A DNA stretch of 36,538 nt from Candidatus Omnitrophota bacterium (GTDB lineage: Bacteria > Omnitrophota > Omnitrophia > Omnitrophales > JACROU01). The notes beneath the pieces are model-generated. The model was not told where the DNA came from. It worked only from the letters and a program-made list of their open reading frames with translations, and did no database searches. Each line of letters opens with the position of its first letter. Positions within the stretch are counted from its first letter, which is position 1. Below are positions 11,244 through 21,048 of the stretch, piece after piece. The stretch covers positions 1 through 36,538 of the forward strand of contig JACROU010000077.1 in the NCBI GenBank assembly GCA_016214265.1, given 5' to 3'. The position numbers and the translations under genes were made by a program.

Positions 11244-12188
11244 ATGCCCGCTGTTCTCGTCAAAGATCTTTTTGATTCGCTAAAGGATACGCTCAAACTC
11301 AAACTGATTACTCCGGGAATTCCTTTAACCGGGAAAATTAAGTCCTCGGAAATTCATCGGCCCGGACTTGCCTTCGCGGGTTTCTATGACTATTTTGCTT
11401 CGGATTGTGTCCAGATTTTAGGGACGACAGAAGTTGCATTCTTAAATAAACAACCGGCGGCAAAAAGAGAGCAGTCATTAAAAAAATTTTTCAGTTACAA
11501 AATTCCGTGCATTGTTATTACAAAAAATCAGTCTGCTCCTGAAAGTTTAATGAATTATGCTGTCAAAAGCGGCATTCCAATATTCCGCTCTCCCCTGAGA
11601 ACGACGAATTTGATTGGGCGCACCACCATTTTTATTGAGGATGCGTTGGCCCCGCGTTCATCGGTTCATGGGACGCTGTTGGACGTTTACGGAGTAGGAA
11701 CTTTGCTGATGGGTAAAAGTGGAGTTGGAAAATCCGAGACTGCGTTGGAGCTGGTTCAGCGCGGACAACGACTTGTGGCAGATGATGTGGTGGAAATTAA
11801 GCGTACGCCGGGAGATGTGCTGATGGGATATTCCAGCAAGGTGATTCGTCATCACATGGAAATCCGGGGGTTGGGCATAATTGACGTCATGTCTCTTTTT
11901 GGCGTTGGCGCTGTGCGTAATCAGAAACGTATTTTGATGGCCGTCACGCTTGAGAAATGGAATGCGGAAATTGAATATGAAAGAGCGGGACTGACTGAAA
12001 GCTGGAAAGAGTTTCTTGGCGTGCGTCTTCCGCATCTTGTTATTCCAATTATTCCAGGACGAAATATTCCTGTTCTGGTGGAAGTTGCGGCACTGAATCA
12101 ACGGCTCAAGCGAATGGGGATTCATACGGCCAAACAGTTTAATGAAGATCTGATTCGGCAGATGGCCGAACGGGATGCCTCGGACTGA
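11244..12188 (+). CDS. hprK: HPr kinase/phosphorylase
   Basis: 314 residues from ATG 11244. It phosphorylates HPr on the regulatory serine and can reverse the reaction. The N-terminal domain (1-130) precedes a P-loop kinase domain with Walker A GKSGVGKS (157-164) and the HprK signature EIRGLGIIDVMSLFGVGAVR. A TTG at 11232 is in frame, but its spacing to AAAGGA is only 2-3 nt; the ATG has about 14 nt and gives a normal N-terminus (MPAVLVKDLF). The substrate gene ptsH lies two genes downstream, and the target serine is present there. Together they form a self-contained switch. Confidence 0.94.
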   Translation: MPAVLVKDLFDSLKDTLKLKLITPGIPLTGKIKSSEIHRPGLAFAGFYDYFASDCVQILGTTEVAFLNKQPAAKREQSLKKFFSYKIPCIVITKNQSAPESLMNYAVKSGIPIFRSPLRTTNLIGRTTIFIEDALAPRSSVHGTLLDVYGVGTLLMGKSGVGKSETALELVQRGQRLVADDVVEIKRTPGDVLMGYSSKVIRHHMEIRGLGIIDVMSLFGVGAVRNQKRILMAVTLEKWNAEIEYERAGLTESWKEFLGVRLPHLVIPIIPGRNIPVLVEVAALNQRLKRMGIHTAKQFNEDLIRQMAERDASD

Positions 12189-12197
12189 TTCAATTAA

Positions 12198-12203
12198 AAG
12201 GAG
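12198..12203 (+). promoter_or_regulatory. Ribosome binding site deciding the yvcK start
   Basis: AAGGAG is followed by 6 nt and GTG 12210. An in-frame TTG at 12204 touches this site directly, so it cannot be the start. Confidence 0.75.
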
Positions 12204-12209
12204 TTGCTC

Positions 12210-13511
12210 GTGAGTTTTTTCAAATGGTTTTATCCTGGGATGGGCGTGAAGCGGTGGATATTTTTGTGCTCGCTGGGATTGTCTCTTCTCGTTTTGATTT
12301 CGCTCACCTCGGTGAAGTCCCTATCTCAGACCAATCTGTTGCTTGCGGGTTTTGTGACCGCTATTTTGATTTTCGGTGTGTTTTTAGTTGTAGTTTCGGT
12401 CAAAAATATGCTCCGGACTTTTGTGCGTGCTTTGATGCCCAAAGAAAAAGAAGAGCCTTTGGTGGATATCGTTTATCAAAATCGTGTTGAACGGACATTG
12501 GAACGAGCTCCGCGTGTTGTGGCCATTGGAGGTGGAACAGGACTTAGTGCTTTGCTTCAGGGATTGAAGCTTTTTACGCACAACATCACGGCAATTGTTA
12601 CCGTAACAGATACCGGAGGAAGTTCCGGTCGGCTTCGAAAAGAATTGGATATTTTGCCTCCGGGGGATATTCGCAACTGTCTTGTGGCCCTTGCTGACCA
12701 GGCGCCGCTTATGAGTGAACTCTTTCAATATCGATTTGAGGATGGACAGGGGCTTAAAGGCCACAGTTTTGGTAATTTGTTTATCACGGCGCTGTCGAAA
12801 GTTACCGGAGATTTTGACCGAGCAGTGAAAGAATCCAGCAAAGTGCTGGCGATTCGCGGGCGTGTAATCCCTTCCTGTCTTGAGAACGTCAGTCTTGTTG
12901 CCACATTTGAGGATGGGACAGAGGTGGAGGGGGAAACCAACATTACCTCAAAACGGAAAAAAATCCGTTCTCTCCGTCTTAATCCCGAAGATTGCAATGC
13001 TACCGAAGAGGCGCTTGATGCGATTGATAATGCTGATATTGTTATTCTTGGGCCAGGTAGTTTGTATACCAGCGTGCTGCCGAATGTGCTGATTCCGGCG
13101 CTTCAAAAACATATTATAGCTTCGGATGCCTATAAAGTTTATGTTGCGAATGTGATGACTCAGCCAGGTGAAACGGAGCACCTTACGGCTTCTGATCACA
13201 TTCGGGTTTTGGTGGAACATACCAATCCTCATTTGATTGATAGCGTCATCATTAATAATGGCGCCGTGCCGGATTCAATCGTGAAACGTTACGAGGCCGA
13301 GGGCGCGTCCAAGGTCGTTTTGGATTTAGAAAGAATTGTAGAGATGGGATATCAGGTATCAGCGGGTGATGTGGTTCAGCTGGAAGGGCAGGTTCGCCAT
13401 CATTCTGAAAATTTAGCCAAACTTATTTTTGAAAAGTTTGAGGAATTCAAAGAGCGAGAAGATGAAGATAAAAAGGAAAAACATGAAAAATCCGTTGCCC
13501 GAGTCTCCTAG
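12210..13511 (+). CDS. yvcK: YvcK/CofD-like family protein with N-terminal membrane anchor
   Basis: 433 residues from GTG 12210. Two hydrophobic segments (about 16-35 and 43-66) precede the YvcK domain, which starts at VVAIGGGTGLSALLQGLK (glycine motif about 107-111) and continues with VTVTDTGGSSGRLR, LPPGDIRNCLVALAD and the family's GPGSLYTSVLPNVL. In B. subtilis YvcK is a soluble UDP-sugar-binding protein needed for gluconeogenic growth and cell shape; it lacks this anchor. The highly charged C-terminal tail overlaps ptsH by 29 nt. Position between hprK and ptsH recalls the B. subtilis yvcJ-yvcK-crh cluster, but the yvcJ/rapZ gene is missing. Confidence 0.9.
   Translation: MSFFKWFYPGMGVKRWIFLCSLGLSLLVLISLTSVKSLSQTNLLLAGFVTAILIFGVFLVVVSVKNMLRTFVRALMPKEKEEPLVDIVYQNRVERTLERAPRVVAIGGGTGLSALLQGLKLFTHNITAIVTVTDTGGSSGRLRKELDILPPGDIRNCLVALADQAPLMSELFQYRFEDGQGLKGHSFGNLFITALSKVTGDFDRAVKESSKVLAIRGRVIPSCLENVSLVATFEDGTEVEGETNITSKRKKIRSLRLNPEDCNATEEALDAIDNADIVILGPGSLYTSVLPNVLIPALQKHIIASDAYKVYVANVMTQPGETEHLTASDHIRVLVEHTNPHLIDSVIINNGAVPDSIVKRYEAEGASKVVLDLERIVEMGYQVSAGDVVQLEGQVRHHSENLAKLIFEKFEEFKEREDEDKKEKHEKSVARVS
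13473..13477 (+). promoter_or_regulatory. Ribosome binding site deciding the ptsH start
   Basis: AAGGA lies 5 nt before ATG 13483, inside the yvcK coding end. The frame is open to 13429, but upstream in-frame starts lack a comparable site and would only add lysine-rich read-through. Confidence 0.6.
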
Positions 13512-13782
13512 TGAGGAATCGGTTGAGAAGAAAGTTGTAATTAAAAATAAACTGGGGCTCCACGCTCGGCCCGCAGCACTTTTTGTGCAAACCACGAGCA
13601 AATTTAATTGTGAAATTACCGTCCGTAAAGGCAAACAAAAAGTAAATGGCAAATCAATTATGGGCCTTATGATGCTTGCTGCAGGACAGGGAACCACGTT
13701 GTCTCTGGAGGCGGTAGGGCCTGAAGCAAAGCGGGCTGTCCAGGAAGTTGAAAAACTGGTGAACAATAATTTTGGAGAATAG
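13483..13782 (+). CDS. ptsH: Phosphocarrier protein HPr with both His and Ser phosphosites
   Basis: 99 residues. It carries phosphate from Enzyme I to EIIA. His27 in NKLGLHARPAALF corresponds to HPr His15, and Ser58 in VNGKSIMGLMMLAAGQGT to Ser46, the HprK target. A 12-16 residue Pro/Ser/Glu-rich N-terminal extension precedes the core. Retention of the histidine separates it from Crh, which lacks it. The gene overlaps yvcK by 29 nt and is followed after 3 nt by ptsI. Both phosphorylation systems that act on it are therefore encoded within 3 kb. Confidence 0.94.
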   Translation: MKNPLPESPSEESVEKKVVIKNKLGLHARPAALFVQTTSKFNCEITVRKGKQKVNGKSIMGLMMLAAGQGTTLSLEAVGPEAKRAVQEVEKLVNNNFGE

Positions 13783-13785
13783 TAC

Positions 13786-15543
13786 ATGCGAACATTAAAA
13801 GGGATTGGGGTTTCTCCCGGCGTTGTGATCGGTAAAGTGAAAGTTTTGCGCGCTGAGGAAATTACGGTTCCGAAAGTTAACGTCAAAGATTCCGAGATCC
13901 CGAATGAAATCGCTCGGTTTGAGGAAGCGCTTACCAAAACCCGAGCGGAACTATTGGGTATCCGCCGAAAAATCTCTCAGGAAATCGGACGTGATCATTC
14001 AGATATTTTTAATGCACATCTTTTGATTCTGGAAGATCGGACTTTGATTGAAGACGTGATTGGTTTGATCAAGTCGGAAAAAGTGACCACCGAGTATGCC
14101 TTTAGCGTTATTCTCCAGCGCTACTTTCACGCGTTTTCCCAAATAGACGATGAATATCTAAAAGAGCGTATTTCAGATATCAAAGATATCGGGAAGCGGG
14201 TTTTGTCGCATCTGATGAGCCAGGAGCGTGAATCGCTTGTGAGTTTGCGTGAGGCCGTGATTGTTGTCTCGCACGATCTGTCGCCTTCGGATACGGCAAC
14301 AATGGATCGTAAAAATGTGATTGGTTTCGCGACTGATATCGGAGGTCCCACATCCCATACGGCCATTATGGCGCGTTCCATGGAAATCCCGGCAGTTGTT
14401 GGACTCGAGAGAATTAGTAAAGAAGTAACAAGCGGCGATAAGCTGATTATCGATGGGACGCACGGGCTGGTCATCATTAACCCAGATGAAAGCACCGTAG
14501 AAAAATATTTATCGGAAGGAAAAAAGTTTGCAATGTACATTCTGGAGCTCGAAAAGCTCCGGAATCTTCCCGCTGAAACTAAAGATAAACATCAGGTGGA
14601 ATTGGCAGCCAATATCGAATTTCCAGATGAGATTCCCTCTGTTATTTCTCACGGAGCCAATGGGATCGGGCTTTACCGCACTGAATATTTTTATTTAAAT
14701 CGTCAGGATTTGCCGACCGAAGAAGAGCAGTTCGTGGCGTACAAGACCGTGGCCGAGCAGATGAAGCCTAATCCCGTTGTTGTCCGCACTTTGGATTTAG
14801 GCGGCGATAAGTTTCTTTCCTCGCTGGATGTGCCGCGTGAAATGAATCCGTTTCTTGGCTGGCGGGCTATTCGTTTTTGCCTGACACGTGTTGACGTGTT
14901 CCGCGCTCAGCTCCGTGCTATTCTTCGGGCCAGTCATTATGGTAATTTAAAAATTATGTACCCGATGATTTCCAATCTGGACGAGCTTCGCCAGGCGCAT
15001 GAAATTTTACGTTCGGTGGGTGAAGAGCTCACAAAAGAAGGCATTCCCTACGATAAAGATATTGATGTCGGGGCCATGATTGAGATTCCATCGGCCGCAA
15101 TCACCAGTGACTCACTGGCTAAAGAAGCGGACTTTTTCTCGATCGGTACCAATGATTTGATTCAATATTCTCTTGCGGTCGATCGTGTGAATGAAAAAAT
15201 TGCTTATCTGTATCAGCCGACGCACCCCGCAATTTTGAGGTTGATTCAGCAAACGATCAAGAATGCGCACGACAATAAAATTTGGGTGGGTATTTGCGGT
15301 GAAATGAGTGGGGACCCTGTCTCAGCTTTGTTGATGGTGGGGATGGGTGTCGACGAGTTGAGCACTAGTCCGTTTGTTTTACCTAAAATCAAAAAGGTGA
15401 TTCGATCCGTGAATTTCAGTGATGTGAAAGCTTTGGCTGAAAAAGTGTTGAGTGATTTCCATACGGCCGAAGAAATTCGTAATTACGCTGAGAAAGAATT
15501 GAACCGCCTGATTCCGGGATTTTCGGATGAGTATTTGACATGA
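13786..15543 (+). CDS. ptsI: PTS Enzyme I (phosphoenolpyruvate-protein phosphotransferase)
   Basis: 585 residues, close to the usual 570-590. It autophosphorylates from phosphoenolpyruvate and passes phosphate to HPr. The N-terminal domain opens LKGIGVSPGVVIGKV. The active histidine is His191 in GGPTSHTAIMARSMEIPAVVG. The PEP-binding barrel shows GIGLYRTEYFY, VVRTLDLGGDK, FLGWRAIRFCL, FSIGTNDLIQYSLAVDR and GICGEMSGDP with the catalytic cysteine. It lacks a GAF domain, so it is the sugar-PTS type rather than PtsP (EI-Ntr). It overlaps the downstream isomerase by 4 nt. Confidence 0.96.
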   Translation: MRTLKGIGVSPGVVIGKVKVLRAEEITVPKVNVKDSEIPNEIARFEEALTKTRAELLGIRRKISQEIGRDHSDIFNAHLLILEDRTLIEDVIGLIKSEKVTTEYAFSVILQRYFHAFSQIDDEYLKERISDIKDIGKRVLSHLMSQERESLVSLREAVIVVSHDLSPSDTATMDRKNVIGFATDIGGPTSHTAIMARSMEIPAVVGLERISKEVTSGDKLIIDGTHGLVIINPDESTVEKYLSEGKKFAMYILELEKLRNLPAETKDKHQVELAANIEFPDEIPSVISHGANGIGLYRTEYFYLNRQDLPTEEEQFVAYKTVAEQMKPNPVVVRTLDLGGDKFLSSLDVPREMNPFLGWRAIRFCLTRVDVFRAQLRAILRASHYGNLKIMYPMISNLDELRQAHEILRSVGEELTKEGIPYDKDIDVGAMIEIPSAAITSDSLAKEADFFSIGTNDLIQYSLAVDRVNEKIAYLYQPTHPAILRLIQQTIKNAHDNKIWVGICGEMSGDPVSALLMVGMGVDELSTSPFVLPKIKKVIRSVNFSDVKALAEKVLSDFHTAEEIRNYAEKELNRLIPGFSDEYLT

Positions 15544-16604
15544 CTGATCTTGAAAATTTAGATCAAATTCGTCTGCTTGATTCTGGCGATTTTCTTGATT
15601 TAATCTTGAAATTTCCCGCGCAGCTTCAAGAAGCTCTGAAAAATAAATTCGAACTTCGAAAACCTTCGACAGCAATTTCTTCCATAGTACTTTCAGGAGT
15701 GGGGGGGTCAGCTATTGGAGCTGAATTTGTGCGTTCACGGCTCATTTACTCCTGCCCCATTCCCATCACCGTTCTTCGCCATTACCGGCTTCCTCAATTT
15801 GTGAATTCCAGTACGCTCGTGATCGCCTGCAGTTATTCCGGTGATACGGAAGAAACCCTTGCGGCTGTTGACGAGGCGGTTCGAAAAAAGGCCAAACTGG
15901 TAACGGTAACCTCGGGTGGGTGTCTTGCCCGGATGGCTGAAGAAAAAGGCTTTGATTGTGTGCGTATTCCGTCCGGCTATCCGCCTCGGGCTGCGATGGG
16001 ATTTTCGATTATTTCAATCCTTTCAATTCTTGAGAAATTCGGAATTACGTCGTCTACGAAGCTAGAAGCGGAAGAGTCGATTTCATTACTTGAGCGTTTG
16101 GCGGGGGATGAGTATGGAGTTTCAATTCCAGAGACGAAGAATCCTGCGAAACAGCTGGCGCGGCTGATTCAGGGCAAATATCCGATTATTTACGCCTCAA
16201 CTGATTATATGGAGGCAGTGGCTCTGCGCTGGCGCGAACAAATCGAGGAAAACGCAAAAACGCTCGCGGGGCATTATCTTTTTCCTGAGATGACACATAA
16301 TGAAATTGTGGGCTGGCACGAGCCAAAACATTTATTAAATCAATTCGCCGCGATTTTTTTGTTGGACCCATCACATGACCATCCGCGAATTAAGCACCGC
16401 TTCAATTATTCTAAAACAGTAATTCAAAAAACGGGAGCGTCCGTAGTCGATTTGACCGCCCGTGGAAATTCACCGCTAGCCAGGATGTTTTCTCTGGCGT
16501 ATCTCAGCGATTTTGTCAGTTTTTATTTGGCCATGTTGAATGATGTAGATCCCACCCCCATTCAGGTGATTGATACACTTAAGAAAGAACTCATAAAGCA
16601 ATAA
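15540..16604 (+). CDS. Bifunctional phosphoglucose/phosphomannose isomerase (SIS family)
   Basis: 354 residues. It interconverts glucose 6-phosphate or mannose 6-phosphate with fructose 6-phosphate. SIS motifs are VLSGVGGSAIGAEFVRS and IACSYSGDTEETLAAVDEA, then SGYPPRAAMGFS, then the C-terminal isomerase half with MTHNEIVGW (the Glu/His-bearing family motif) and the closing DVDPTPIQVIDTLKKEL. This is the type described from archaea and some bacteria, not classical PGI. It is translationally coupled to ptsI and followed 2 nt later by a nucleotidyltransferase, so it probably supplies sugar phosphates for envelope sugars. Substrate preference cannot be told from sequence. Confidence 0.88.
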   Translation: MTDLENLDQIRLLDSGDFLDLILKFPAQLQEALKNKFELRKPSTAISSIVLSGVGGSAIGAEFVRSRLIYSCPIPITVLRHYRLPQFVNSSTLVIACSYSGDTEETLAAVDEAVRKKAKLVTVTSGGCLARMAEEKGFDCVRIPSGYPPRAAMGFSIISILSILEKFGITSSTKLEAEESISLLERLAGDEYGVSIPETKNPAKQLARLIQGKYPIIYASTDYMEAVALRWREQIEENAKTLAGHYLFPEMTHNEIVGWHEPKHLLNQFAAIFLLDPSHDHPRIKHRFNYSKTVIQKTGASVVDLTARGNSPLARMFSLAYLSDFVSFYLAMLNDVDPTPIQVIDTLKKELIKQ

Positions 16605-16606
16605 CT

Positions 16607-17356
16607 ATGAAAGTTATTATTCTTTGCGCCGGCTATGCTGTACGACTTTATCCTCTGACTGAAAATACCCCAAAACCTTTACTTCCCGTAGGCGATCGCC
16701 CCATGCTGGAGCACCTTCTCGACAGAGTCCGTCCTCTCAAAGAGATTGACCAGCTTTTTATCGTAACCAATACCAAATTTGCGGGACATTTCGAAAGTTG
16801 GAATCTGGGGCAGAAGGTTTTCGACCGTCAAATTGTTGTTATTAATGACGGGACGACGAGTAATGAAACCCGATTGGGCGCTTTGGGGGATTTGAATCTG
16901 GTTCTTGAACAAGGACGAGTTCAAGATGATGTTCTGGTTTTGGCAGGAGATAACTTTTTTACATTTGATTTGGAGGACTTTGTTAGCGTTGCCCGTACTC
17001 ATAACCCCTTTGCTTCTATAGGGATATATGATGTAAAAGATCCATCTTTGGCTAAAAATTATGGCTTGGTCGAAGTTCAGCCGAATGATAAAATACGCTC
17101 CTTTTTGGAAAAGCCTCAGAACCCAACCACCACGTTGGCGAGTACTGGGGTTTATTATTTCCCTCAAGGTACGTTGCAACTATTGGACTTATATCTTTCT
17201 GAGAAGAACAATCCGGATGCTCCCGGATATTTTATTCAGTGGCTTATAAAGCGCTCACAGGTTTATGGAGTCAAGCTGGAGGGCTCTTGGTATGACATTG
17301 GAGATTTAGCGTCCTACAAAACAGTCAATCAGTTGATGCAAAAAAAATCGGTTTAA
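16607..17356 (+). CDS. Sugar-phosphate nucleotidyltransferase (NTP_transferase family)
   Basis: 249 residues. The N-terminal signature [33 protein letters not shown] is that of glucose-1-phosphate thymidylyl-, mannose-1-phosphate guanylyl- and related transferases. The usual 'GxGtRL' is GYAVRL here. LVLAGDNFF supplies the metal-binding Asp, and FLEKPQNP and STGVYYF are the usual later motifs. No left-handed beta-helix or PMI domain follows. It should make an NDP-sugar from a sugar 1-phosphate in the cytoplasm. The preceding isomerase makes mannose or glucose phosphates plausible, but nucleotide and sugar cannot be assigned. Confidence 0.82.
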   Translation: MKVIILCAGYAVRLYPLTENTPKPLLPVGDRPMLEHLLDRVRPLKEIDQLFIVTNTKFAGHFESWNLGQKVFDRQIVVINDGTTSNETRLGALGDLNLVLEQGRVQDDVLVLAGDNFFTFDLEDFVSVARTHNPFASIGIYDVKDPSLAKNYGLVEVQPNDKIRSFLEKPQNPTTTLASTGVYYFPQGTLQLLDLYLSEKNNPDAPGYFIQWLIKRSQVYGVKLEGSWYDIGDLASYKTVNQLMQKKSV

Positions 17357-17366
17357 GGAGAAAAAA

Positions 17367-18626
17367 ATGGCAAAAAAGACGTTTTCTACCCCAAAATGGA
17401 ATTCCAATAATGATAACGAGGGAGGAGTGGCAACTTTGAAAAGTACAAATCAGGCTACAGCTGGCAAGAAAGCCGTTCATTCATCCAAAGCAGTGAAAAA
17501 TTTATTTACTTCCGAATCGGTTAGTGAAGGACATCCCGACAAGGTTTGCGATCAGGTTTCAGATTCGATTCTGGATGCAATTTTAGAACAAGACCCGCAA
17601 GGCCGCGTTGCCTGCGAAACGCTGGTGACTACAGGAACCGTGGTGGTCGCCGGTGAAATTACCACGAATGCTCACATTGATATTCCCACGATTGTACGCA
17701 ATACGATTCGCGAAATTGGCTATACCGATGCGAAGATGGGTTTCGATTACCGCACTTGTGGCATTCTTCAGGCGGTGCAAAAACAATCTCCTGATATTGC
17801 GATGGGCGTTGACACTGGAGGTGCAGGAGATCAAGGTATGATGTTTGGCTATGCCACGGATGAGACTCCCGAGTTGATGCCGATGCCGATTATGCTGGCG
17901 CATCATCTGGTTCGTGAACTTGCGCGGTTTCGCAAAGAAGGTTTAATTACTTATTTGCGACCGGATGCAAAATCCCAGGTGACGATTGAGTATCAGAACG
18001 GAGAACCCGTTCGTGTTGATACTGTCGTTGTCAGCACGCAACACGATTCCGAAGTCTCACAGAAGCAGATTGAAAAAGATGTTCGTGAAAAACTGGTTCC
18101 CAAGGTTATTTCCAAGAAATTTCTTGATGCCAAGACGCGAATTCTCGTTAATCCGACCGGCCGTTTTGAAATTGGTGGTCCACACGGGGATACGGGGCTG
18201 ACTGGCCGCAAAATTATCGTTGATACTTACGGTGGGGTTGGTGCGCACGGCGGGGGAGCTTTCAGTGGAAAAGATCCATCGAAAGTGGACCGTTCTGCCA
18301 GCTATTTTGCCCGTTATGCTGCCAAGAACATTGTTGCCAGCGGTTTGGCGAGACGCTGCGAAATTCAGGTAGCCTACGCCATTGGCGTTGCCCAGCCGGT
18401 CAGCGTGATGGTTAACACGTTCGGAACCGGAAAATTAAACGACACGGTTCTGGCTGAAAAAATCCAAAATATTTTTGATTTTACACCTCGCGGAATTATC
18501 ACCACGTTGAAACTTCGCCGTCCTGTTTTTCGTCAAACAGCCGCATACGGGCATTTCGGGCGGGATGAGGATGGTTTCACATGGGAAGAAATTGATCGCG
18601 CTAAAGATCTCAAAAAACTTTTATAA
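17367..18626 (+). CDS. metK: S-adenosylmethionine synthetase
   Basis: 419 residues from ATG 17367 (AAGGAG, 6-nt spacer). It makes SAM from methionine and ATP. The core begins at [19 protein letters not shown] and has [25 protein letters not shown] and the metal/phosphate loop [16 protein letters not shown]. About 47 residues precede the core, rich in Lys/Asn/Ser/Thr and unlike MetK. An in-frame TTG at 17436 with GGGAGGAG 8 nt upstream would give 396 residues, nearer the family norm. Either or both starts could be used. The downstream ahcY makes a SAM-to-SAH recycling pair. Only 10 nt precede the gene, leaving no room for a riboswitch. Confidence 0.95.
   Translation: MAKKTFSTPKWNSNNDNEGGVATLKSTNQATAGKKAVHSSKAVKNLFTSESVSEGHPDKVCDQVSDSILDAILEQDPQGRVACETLVTTGTVVVAGEITTNAHIDIPTIVRNTIREIGYTDAKMGFDYRTCGILQAVQKQSPDIAMGVDTGGAGDQGMMFGYATDETPELMPMPIMLAHHLVRELARFRKEGLITYLRPDAKSQVTIEYQNGEPVRVDTVVVSTQHDSEVSQKQIEKDVREKLVPKVISKKFLDAKTRILVNPTGRFEIGGPHGDTGLTGRKIIVDTYGGVGAHGGGAFSGKDPSKVDRSASYFARYAAKNIVASGLARRCEIQVAYAIGVAQPVSVMVNTFGTGKLNDTVLAEKIQNIFDFTPRGIITTLKLRRPVFRQTAAYGHFGRDEDGFTWEEIDRAKDLKKLL
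17420..17427 (+). promoter_or_regulatory. Internal Shine-Dalgarno within metK 5' end
   Basis: GGGAGGAG lies 8 nt before in-frame TTG 17436. It could start a shorter MetK that lacks the first 23 residues of the extension. Confidence 0.4.
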
Positions 18627-19940
<1,314 letters not shown>

Positions 19941-19944
19941 TCTG

Positions 19945-21048
19945 TCAGCGGTTTCCAAGATCCAGTCTGAAAAGAGCCCCCGTTGCAAAAACGAGATTGC
20001 TGAACCAAGCTGCCACCGGCGCGTAGAGCACTCCGGATTTTCCGAGTGCCTGCGCGAAGGCGTTGGTGATGTGGAAGGCAAGAACCACTCCGAAACAAAT
20101 ACAGAGATTAATCGCAAACGCTTTGCGTTTGGCAATTACCGAAAGAATCGGCACCGCAATCAAAATCATCACAAGATTATACCAGGGAGACGCCAGTTTA
20201 TTAGCTAGCTCTACTTCTTCAGAGTGCAGCCGGAATTGATGTTCTTTGAGCTTCTGAATCTGGCCTTTTAGCTCCTTATAACTTAAATAAATGCTTTCTC
20301 GGGATGTCTCAATTAAGTCTTTTGGCGTCACATTCACTTCTGTAAAATCTTTTTCTGGTAGAATTACGGGATCTCCTACAATTTTCCCTTGCTCGTCCAT
20401 GTCGTATGAGGTGATTTGCTTCAGTTTCCAAACGCCGCTTTTATAAACGCCTTCTTTGGCGATTACTTTTCTCTCGGCTTTTTTCTCTGGAGTCAGAAAA
20501 AGAACGTTCAGGTTTTCCGCTTTGTTCTCCTTGGTGTTAAATGTCTGAATATAAAAAATCTCATTCTCGGGGCTAAAATAGGTGACATCATGAAGTGTCA
20601 GGCCCCCCATTTTTTTTGCTGAAGAGGCATTCTTTTCTATCTGAGAATGACGGATGTCTTGGGCTTCCAGGTATGTGTTGGGTACTACGCGGTCATTGAT
20701 GACAAAGGTCATAATGCCAATGACCAGGCCGACATAAAGCATCGGGACCATAATCGTTTCAATCGAAAGGCCGGCTGCTTTCATCGCAAGAATTTCGTTG
20801 TGGCGGTTGTAATTGAAGAGGAGAAAAATTGTGCCCAGCAATGTCGCCCAGCAAATAGTTTGCGAGAAAGCAATTGGAATCAGATTAAGATAATATTTGA
20901 AGATGTAGCCGACATCGGTTTTATTCCGGAGCATTTCGCTCAAATTATCGAAAATGTCCGCGATCAAAAAAAGCATGATTAAGCTGGCTGAGCAAAAAAT
21001 GATCGGGATAACCAGTTCACGGATGACGTAACGATCCAGGATTTTCAT
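19945..21048 (-). CDS. lptG: LptF/LptG family LPS export permease (YjgP/YjgQ)
   Basis: 367 residues on the minus strand. It opens MKILDRYVIRELVIPIIF, the standard LptF/G start, followed by membrane helices near 12-32, 58-78 and 98-118. A long periplasmic beta-jellyroll region comes next (about 125-270), then three C-terminal helices (about 282-365). The stretch NEILAMKAAGLS is the LptB-coupling helix region. With LptB (9453) and the LptC-LptA fusion it would form the inner-membrane LPS extractor. Only one of the usual LptF/LptG pair is here; G rather than F is a guess. It overlaps comF by 4 nt, and its 3' end meets ahcY with no visible terminator. Confidence 0.88.
   Translation of the reverse strand: MKILDRYVIRELVIPIIFCSASLIMLFLIADIFDNLSEMLRNKTDVGYIFKYYLNLIPIAFSQTICWATLLGTIFLLFNYNRHNEILAMKAAGLSIETIMVPMLYVGLVIGIMTFVINDRVVPNTYLEAQDIRHSQIEKNASSAKKMGGLTLHDVTYFSPENEIFYIQTFNTKENKAENLNVLFLTPEKKAERKVIAKEGVYKSGVWKLKQITSYDMDEQGKIVGDPVILPEKDFTEVNVTPKDLIETSRESIYLSYKELKGQIQKLKEHQFRLHSEEVELANKLASPWYNLVMILIAVPILSVIAKRKAFAINLCICFGVVLAFHITNAFAQALGKSGVLYAPVAAWFSNLVFATGALFRLDLGNR

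Noticed and set aside
17357-17366. SAM or SAH riboswitch before metK or ahcY
   Set aside because: Gaps of 10 and 18 nt are too short to hold one.
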